Positions 13,111 to 16,404 of a stretch of DNA of 16,404 bases are shown here, in pieces (the first letter of the stretch is position 1; each line of letters begins with the position of its first letter). A program made the position numbers and the translations under genes. The stretch is from NCBI GenBank assembly GCA_963649625.1, contig CAVJIP010000045.1, positions 1 to 16,404 of the forward strand. The letters run 5' to 3'. This DNA is from HGM13006 sp963649625. GTDB lineage: Bacteria; Bacillota; Clostridia; Oscillospirales; Oscillospiraceae. A model generated the notes under the pieces. That model ran no database searches, was not told the origin of the DNA, and saw only the letters and a list, made by a program, of their open reading frames with translations.

Positions 13111-13881
13111 ATGAAACAATCCAACACCACTGCCGCCCCCTTCAAACGCTTTGACCTGAGTGCGGGGGTCCTTCATATCCTTGCCATGGTGCTGATGCTG
13201 ATGGATCACCTTTGGGCCACCTTTCTCCCCGCCCAGGACTGGCTGACCTGCGCAGGCAGACTGGCCTTTCCCATCTTTGCCTTTATGGCGGTGGAAGGGT
13301 ATTTTCACACCCACGATTTGAAAAAATACCTGCTGCGTCTGCTGCTTTTGGCCCTGATCTCCGAGGTGCCCTTTGACCTGATGTATGGGGGAACCTGGTT
13401 TTACCCGGTTCATCAAAACGTGATTTGGACTCTGCTGCTGGGCCTTTTGGGCATCCATCTCATGGAGACGGTGCGAAAAAAGCAGCACCTCTGGCTGTAT
13501 CTTCTCACCGTTATCTTGACCCTTGGAGCCAGCGGGGTGCTGGGAACTCTGTGTATGGTGGACTACTACGGCTCCGGCGTGCTGACGGTGCTAATCTTCT
13601 ACCTGTTCCGTGGGAAGAAGTGGTGGTGCCGCCTGGGACTGCTTCTTGCCCTTTACTGGATCAATGTGGAAATGATCGGCGGTCTGGTATATCCCATCCG
13701 TCTGTTCGGCGTGGAGCTTGAGCTTGTGCAGCAGGGACTTGCCCTGCTGGCCCTGATTCCCATTTGGCTCTATCACGGGCGGCAGGGCTATCACAGCAAG
13801 GCCTTCCAGTATTTTTGCTATGGCTTTTATCCCGGACATATGCTGGTGCTCGCCCTGCTGCTAAGCTACATTCAGCGGTAA
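13111..13881 (+). CDS. TraX-family integral membrane protein
   Basis: This 256-residue protein has about seven hydrophobic segments. The family signature is M-D-H near 31-33, then G-R-L-A-F-P-I-F-A-F at 49-58, E-G-Y near 62-64, Y-L-L-R-L near 73-77 and I-S-E-V-P-F near 83-88. TraX of F-like plasmids acetylates the pilin N-terminus. Chromosomal homologues in Firmicutes are common and have no proven substrate; acetylation of a surface component is only an inference. The ATG follows AGGAAG about nine bases upstream. The gene is divergent from the ParB-family gene, has its own promoter and ends at a strong bidirectional terminator. No conjugation genes are present, so plasmid origin is not supported. 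Confidence 0.85.
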   Translation: MKQSNTTAAPFKRFDLSAGVLHILAMVLMLMDHLWATFLPAQDWLTCAGRLAFPIFAFMAVEGYFHTHDLKKYLLRLLLLALISEVPFDLMYGGTWFYPVHQNVIWTLLLGLLGIHLMETVRKKQHLWLYLLTVILTLGASGVLGTLCMVDYYGSGVLTVLIFYLFRGKKWWCRLGLLLALYWINVEMIGGLVYPIRLFGVELELVQQGLALLALIPIWLYHGRQGYHSKAFQYFCYGFYPGHMLVLALLLSYIQR

Positions 13882-13885
13882 AGAA

Positions 13886-13927
13886 AGGGGCTGCGAAGAA
13901 AGGTTTTCCCTTGCCTTCGCAGCCCCT
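13886..13927. terminator. Bidirectional terminator between traX-like and amt genes
   Basis: AGGGGCTGCGAAG (13886-13898) and CTTCGCAGCCCCT (13915-13927) form a perfect 13-bp stem. AAGG/CCTT (13900-13903/13909-13912) extends it within the loop. The plus-strand side is followed by ATTTATCTCTTATT and the minus-strand side by TTCTTTACC. It sits between two convergent genes, four bases after the TraX-family stop and nine bases after the amt stop, so it probably serves both. Confidence 0.85.
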
Positions 13928-13936
13928 ATTTATCTC

Positions 13937-15646
13937 TTATTCCTCATCCGGGCCAGTCAGTGCCGCCACGCCGGTTTCGCCGGTACGGACGCGGATCACG
14001 TCCTCCACATCATACAGGAATATCTTTCCGTCGCCCACATGGCCGGTGTACAGGGCACTCTTGGCCGCCGCCACCACAGTGGCCGGAGGAACTGTGGAAA
14101 CCACAATGTCCACCTGGAGCTTAGGCAGCAGATTCATGTTCAGGGGAACACCCCGATAGAACTCCGTCTTGCCCTTCTGTACCCCGCAGCCCATAACCTG
14201 GGTCACTGTCATGCCGGTGACGCCGATCTGACCCATCTGGGCCTTCAGAGCCTCAAACTTGGACTGGTTGCACACAATGGTGATCTTTGTATACTTGGTA
14301 CCGTCAGTTTTTTCCGCCTTGGGAGCCTTGACCACGGGAACGGCCTTTTCCACCGGGGTGATGCCGGTCACGGCAACGGCAGATGCCGTATCGTCAATGC
14401 TCATGGAGGTAGCGGGAACCCAGTCCGCATAGGCGGTCGCAAGGCCATGCTCGGAAATGTCCAGACCTTCGATCTCATCCTCTGTGCTGCAGCGGAGGCC
14501 AACGGTCTTTTTGATAATGGTAAACACAATGGTAATCACGACTGCGGTATAGGCCGCCACCACCAGAACACCCAGGATCTGGATTCCAAAGAACCGGAAA
14601 CCGCCGCCGTAGAACAGGCCACCGTCGGTGGCCAGCAGGCCGGTCAGAATCGTACCGGTAGCGCCGCAGACACCGTGAACGGAAATTGCGCCAACAGGAT
14701 CGTCAATCTTAGCGACCTTGTCGAAAAATTCCACCGCCAGAACAATCAGGAAACCGCAGACAATGCCAATCACCGCAGCACCCACCGGGGAAACCACGTC
14801 GCAGCCTGCGGTGATGCCCACCAGGCCGGCCAGGGCCGCATTAAAGGTCATGGAAACATCCGGCTTGCCATAGCGAATCCAGGTAAACAGCAGGGTAACA
14901 ACGCAGGCAACCGCAGCAGACATATTGGTATTGAAGAAAATCAAACCGGCAGAAACCATGGCCTCATCGCTGTCCATGGCCACAGTGGAGCAGCCGTTAA
15001 AGCCAAACCAGCAGAACCAGAGAATGAACACGCCCAGGGCCGCAATGGAAAGGTTATGGCCCAGAATCGCCCGGGGCTTGCCGTTTTTGTCGTACTTTCC
15101 GATCCGGGGGCCCAGCATGGCCGCACCGATGCAGGCACAGATGCCGCCTACCATATGAACCGCAGTGGAACCGGCAAAATCATGGAAGCCCAGCTGGCTG
15201 AGCCAGCCACCGCCCCAGATCCAGTGGCCAGAAATGGGATAGATGAACAGGGAAATGCAGGCGGAGTAGATACAATAAGCAGAGAACTTCGTGCGCTCCG
15301 CCATAGAACCGGAAACGATGGTGGCCGAGGTGGCGCAGAACACCGTCTGGAAAATCACATAGGCCCACTTGGGAACCCCCGCCGGAAGAATGCTGGCGTA
15401 ATCCCCCAGAATCAAGGGATCCAGCTTTCCGAACACCGAACTGCTATACCCAAACATCAGGCCGAAGCCAATCAGCCAAAAGCACGGCGTGCCAATACAA
15501 AAGTCCATGAGGTTTTTCATTAGGATGTTGCCGGTATTCTTTGCCCGGGTAAAGCCCGCCTCACACATGGCAAAGCCCGCCTGCATAAAGAACACCATTG
15601 CGGCACCCAATAACACCCATATGGTGTTTACCGATGAAAATTCCAT
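13937..15646 (-). CDS. amt: Ammonium transporter Amt with a fused C-terminal PII signalling domain
   Basis: This 569-residue protein combines two functions. Residues 1 to about 405 form an Amt/MEP/Rh channel for ammonium uptake, with about eleven membrane segments, the twin histidines H164 (F-A-G-S-T-A-V-H) and H324 (I-S-V-H-G-V), and the cytoplasmic motif E-I-E-G-L-D-I-S-E-H-G. A linker of about 45 residues, rich in A, V, P and K, leads to a complete PII (GlnB/GlnK) domain at about 452-560. That domain has G-C-G-V-Q-K-G-K, T-loop Y497 in E-F-Y-R-G, T-G-H-V-G-D-G-K-I-F at 534-543 and R-V-R-T-G-E near 552-557. The residue matching the uridylylated Tyr51 of E. coli PII is Leu502. Separate GlnK normally plugs Amt; here the sensor is tethered. 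I chose the ATG at 15646 (GGGAGG at eight bases); the longer frame runs into the promoter. Confidence 0.93.
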   Translation of the reverse strand: MEFSSVNTIWVLLGAAMVFFMQAGFAMCEAGFTRAKNTGNILMKNLMDFCIGTPCFWLIGFGLMFGYSSSVFGKLDPLILGDYASILPAGVPKWAYVIFQTVFCATSATIVSGSMAERTKFSAYCIYSACISLFIYPISGHWIWGGGWLSQLGFHDFAGSTAVHMVGGICACIGAAMLGPRIGKYDKNGKPRAILGHNLSIAALGVFILWFCWFGFNGCSTVAMDSDEAMVSAGLIFFNTNMSAAVACVVTLLFTWIRYGKPDVSMTFNAALAGLVGITAGCDVVSPVGAAVIGIVCGFLIVLAVEFFDKVAKIDDPVGAISVHGVCGATGTILTGLLATDGGLFYGGGFRFFGIQILGVLVVAAYTAVVITIVFTIIKKTVGLRCSTEDEIEGLDISEHGLATAYADWVPATSMSIDDTASAVAVTGITPVEKAVPVVKAPKAEKTDGTKYTKITIVCNQSKFEALKAQMGQIGVTGMTVTQVMGCGVQKGKTEFYRGVPLNMNLLPKLQVDIVVSTVPPATVVAAAKSALYTGHVGDGKIFLYDVEDVIRVRTGETGVAALTGPDEE

Positions 15647-15677
15647 CACTTTTTCCTCCCAACATAGTATGAGATTC

Positions 15678-15700
15678 GACTTGAATGGCCAATTCAAATC
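15678..15700 (-). promoter_or_regulatory. Second hairpin in the amt leader
   Basis: On the minus strand GATTTGAAT (15700-15692) pairs with ATTCAAGTC (15686-15678), a 9-bp stem with one G-U pair and a five-base loop. It begins directly after the T-run of the upstream terminator-like hairpin and ends about 19 bases before the GGGAGG ribosome site. It could take part in switching between leader folds or protect the mRNA. Confidence 0.5.
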
Positions 15701-15742
15701 AAAAAAGACGCTGACAGTCCGATCACTCGGAATATCAGCGCC
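15701..15742 (-). terminator. Terminator-like hairpin in the amt leader (possible attenuator)
   Basis: On the minus strand GGCGCTGA (15742-15735) pairs with TCAGCGTC (15714-15707), with one G-U pair. TCCGA/TCGGA (15731-15727/15722-15718) extends the stem to a GTGA loop. Six T residues follow at once (15706-15701). It begins about ten bases after the predicted transcription start and lies well before the amt ATG. Unless an antiterminator acts, most transcripts should stop here. Confidence 0.7.
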
Positions 15743-15758
15743 TTTGCTTGATGGACTA

Positions 15759-15787
15759 AGTATACGCATCCACTTGCCAGATGTCAA
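15759..15787 (-). promoter_or_regulatory. amt promoter
   Basis: On the minus strand a perfect TTGACA (15787-15782) is followed after 17 bases by TATACT (15764-15759). This is among the strongest-looking promoters in the window. Transcription should start near 15752, leaving a leader of about 105 bases. Confidence 0.8.
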
Positions 15788-15894
15788 GCAAGAATTTCAT
15801 TTTTGAAGAATTTTACGAAAGAGAGGCCAGGTTATGCGCATTTTTATGCAATATGCCGCAGATTATCCTTCATTTTAAGAGGCCCTGCGCCCAC

Positions 15895-16185
15895 TCATTG
15901 GGTTGGATCCTTCTCAAATGCCTCCAAAAGGCCATTTTCCCCGTACTTCAGTGCGCGATTGACCCGGCTGATGGTGGCGCTGCTGGCCCCGGTATTGTCC
16001 ACGATTTCGGTATAAACCTTACCGTCATACAACAGCCGGGCCACATCAAACCGCTGCTCCATGGCCCGCAGCTCCGTAATAGAGCAGAGATCCTGGAAAA
16101 AGCGGTAGCAGGCATCTACATCATCTAGGGCAACGATCTGCTCATAGAGGGCCATGCTGGCCTCTTTGGAAGGTTTTTTAATCAT
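15895..16185 (-). CDS. yerC: YerC/YecD-family TrpR-like transcriptional regulator
   Basis: This 96-residue protein resembles the TrpR-like YerC/YecD family. A helical N-terminal half has L-Y-E-Q-I-V-A-L-D-D near 13-22 and F-F-Q-D-L-C-S-I-T-E-L near 29-39. A helix-turn-helix of TrpR type at about 58-79 follows (Y-T-E-I-V-D-N-T-G-A-S-S-A-T-I-S-R-V-N-R). The length is typical. The frame is open six codons further upstream, but AGGAGG lies inside that extension, seven bases before the ATG at 16185, so the later start is preferred. The corepressor and targets of YerC proteins are not known to me. It precedes amt on the same strand but amt has its own promoter. I see no clear terminator between them. 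Confidence 0.9.
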   Translation of the reverse strand: MIKKPSKEASMALYEQIVALDDVDACYRFFQDLCSITELRAMEQRFDVARLLYDGKVYTEIVDNTGASSATISRVNRALKYGENGLLEAFEKDPTQ

Positions 16186-16214
16186 CGAAACCCCTCCTAT
16201 CATTATTTTATGCT

Positions 16215-16243
16215 ATTCTATCACGTTTTTCCGGCGGCGTAAA
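16215..16243 (-). promoter_or_regulatory. yerC promoter
   Basis: On the minus strand TTTACG (16243-16238) is followed after 17 bases by TAGAAT (16220-16215), preceded by TGA (extended -10). Confidence 0.65.
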
Positions 16244-16313
16244 CCACAATATGTGATTTTCACGCTTTAACAGAGAAAATTATTGTTTACAAAGGAAATC
16301 GTTCAAAAGCTAG

Positions 16314-16340
16314 AAAAACCGCTCCCCGATTGGAGAGCGG
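16314..16340 (-). terminator. Intrinsic terminator of a gene beyond the right edge
   Basis: On the minus strand CCGCTCTCC (16340-16332) pairs with GGGGAGCGG (16327-16319), a 9-bp stem with one G-U pair and an AATC loop. TTTTT follows (16318-16314). The orientation calls for a minus-strand gene ending a little upstream, at a coordinate above 16341. Confidence 0.85.
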
Positions 16341-16355
16341 AATTTGATGTTGGCA

Positions 16356-16403
16356 TTACCTATTTTCACATACAGTCACCCACACACTATCATCGGCACA
16401 TAC
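16356..16403 (-). CDS. Possible C-terminal end of a minus-strand gene (fragment)
   Basis: One minus-strand frame is open from the right edge to a TAA at 16358-16356, giving 15 residues ending V-T-V-C-E-N-R. The only support is its position 15 bases before a strong intrinsic terminator in the same direction. The fragment is too short to identify, and the other two frames hit stops. Confidence 0.3.
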   Translation of the reverse strand, partial: VCADDSVWVTVCENR

Positions 16404-16404
16404 G

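Noticed and set aside
13111..13881. TraX-like gene as evidence of an integrated conjugative element
   Set aside because: No relaxase, coupling protein, integrase, pilus gene or attachment site is present, and TraX homologues are common on Firmicute chromosomes.
14039..15523. Plus-strand open frame of 494 codons
   Set aside because: It lies opposite the unmistakable Amt-PII gene; N/H/G-rich shadow without domains.
1..16404. CRISPR arrays, tRNA or rRNA genes, insertion sequences
   Set aside because: No regularly spaced repeats, cloverleaf sequences, rRNA segments or transposase frames with terminal repeats were found on reading both strands.

Overview
The window looks like a chromosomal stretch of a GC-rich gut Firmicute, most likely an Oscillospirales/Oscillospiraceae-type clostridium. 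The reasons are the strong GC bias at third codon positions, the AGGAGG-type ribosome sites, the TTGACA/TATAAT promoters, and a typical clostridial gene set (CsaB, DUF4330, YerC, AzlCD, TraX). Most genes lie on the minus strand. There is no phage, insertion sequence, CRISPR array, tRNA or rRNA, and no gene-free stretch reaches 300 bases.

Positions 1-5976 hold a minus-strand cell-surface polysaccharide operon. It starts from a near-consensus promoter at 5947-5976 and reads: O-antigen-ligase/Wzy-like membrane protein, GT4 glycosyltransferase, two consecutive DUF4330 membrane-anchored proteins, and a two-domain protein joining a GT4 glycosyltransferase to a CsaB pyruvyl transferase. Start/stop overlaps of 4 bases and gaps of 5-11 bases tie these genes together. 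The first 26 codons of an SPFH-domain (YdjI-like) gene follow at the left edge. The likely product is a pyruvylated wall polymer of the kind that anchors SLH-domain proteins.

Positions 5980-8449 hold cysK, with its own promoter, a long foldable leader and a terminator, and a beta-helix-repeat protein with no signal peptide and a Pro/Gly/Met-rich tail. Across a divergent promoter region, azlC-azlD (branched-chain amino acid exporter) run on the plus strand. They collide with galM (aldose 1-epimerase), whose stop codon overlaps the end of azlD.

Positions 10796-13927 hold an SDR oxidoreductase resembling 3-alpha-hydroxysteroid dehydrogenase/carbonyl reductase, with a small NTF2-fold protein just downstream. 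Next come a ParB/Noc-family DNA-binding protein whose promoter contains two palindromes, and, divergently, a TraX-family membrane protein.

Positions 13886-16404 hold an ammonium transporter carrying a fused C-terminal PII signalling domain. It is preceded by a consensus promoter and a leader with a terminator-like hairpin. The TrpR-like regulator YerC lies upstream, and a terminator for a gene lying off the right edge closes the window.

The items most worth a second look are the Amt-PII fusion with its possible attenuator, the SDR/NTF2 pair, the GT4-CsaB fusion operon, and the palindromes controlling the ParB-family gene.
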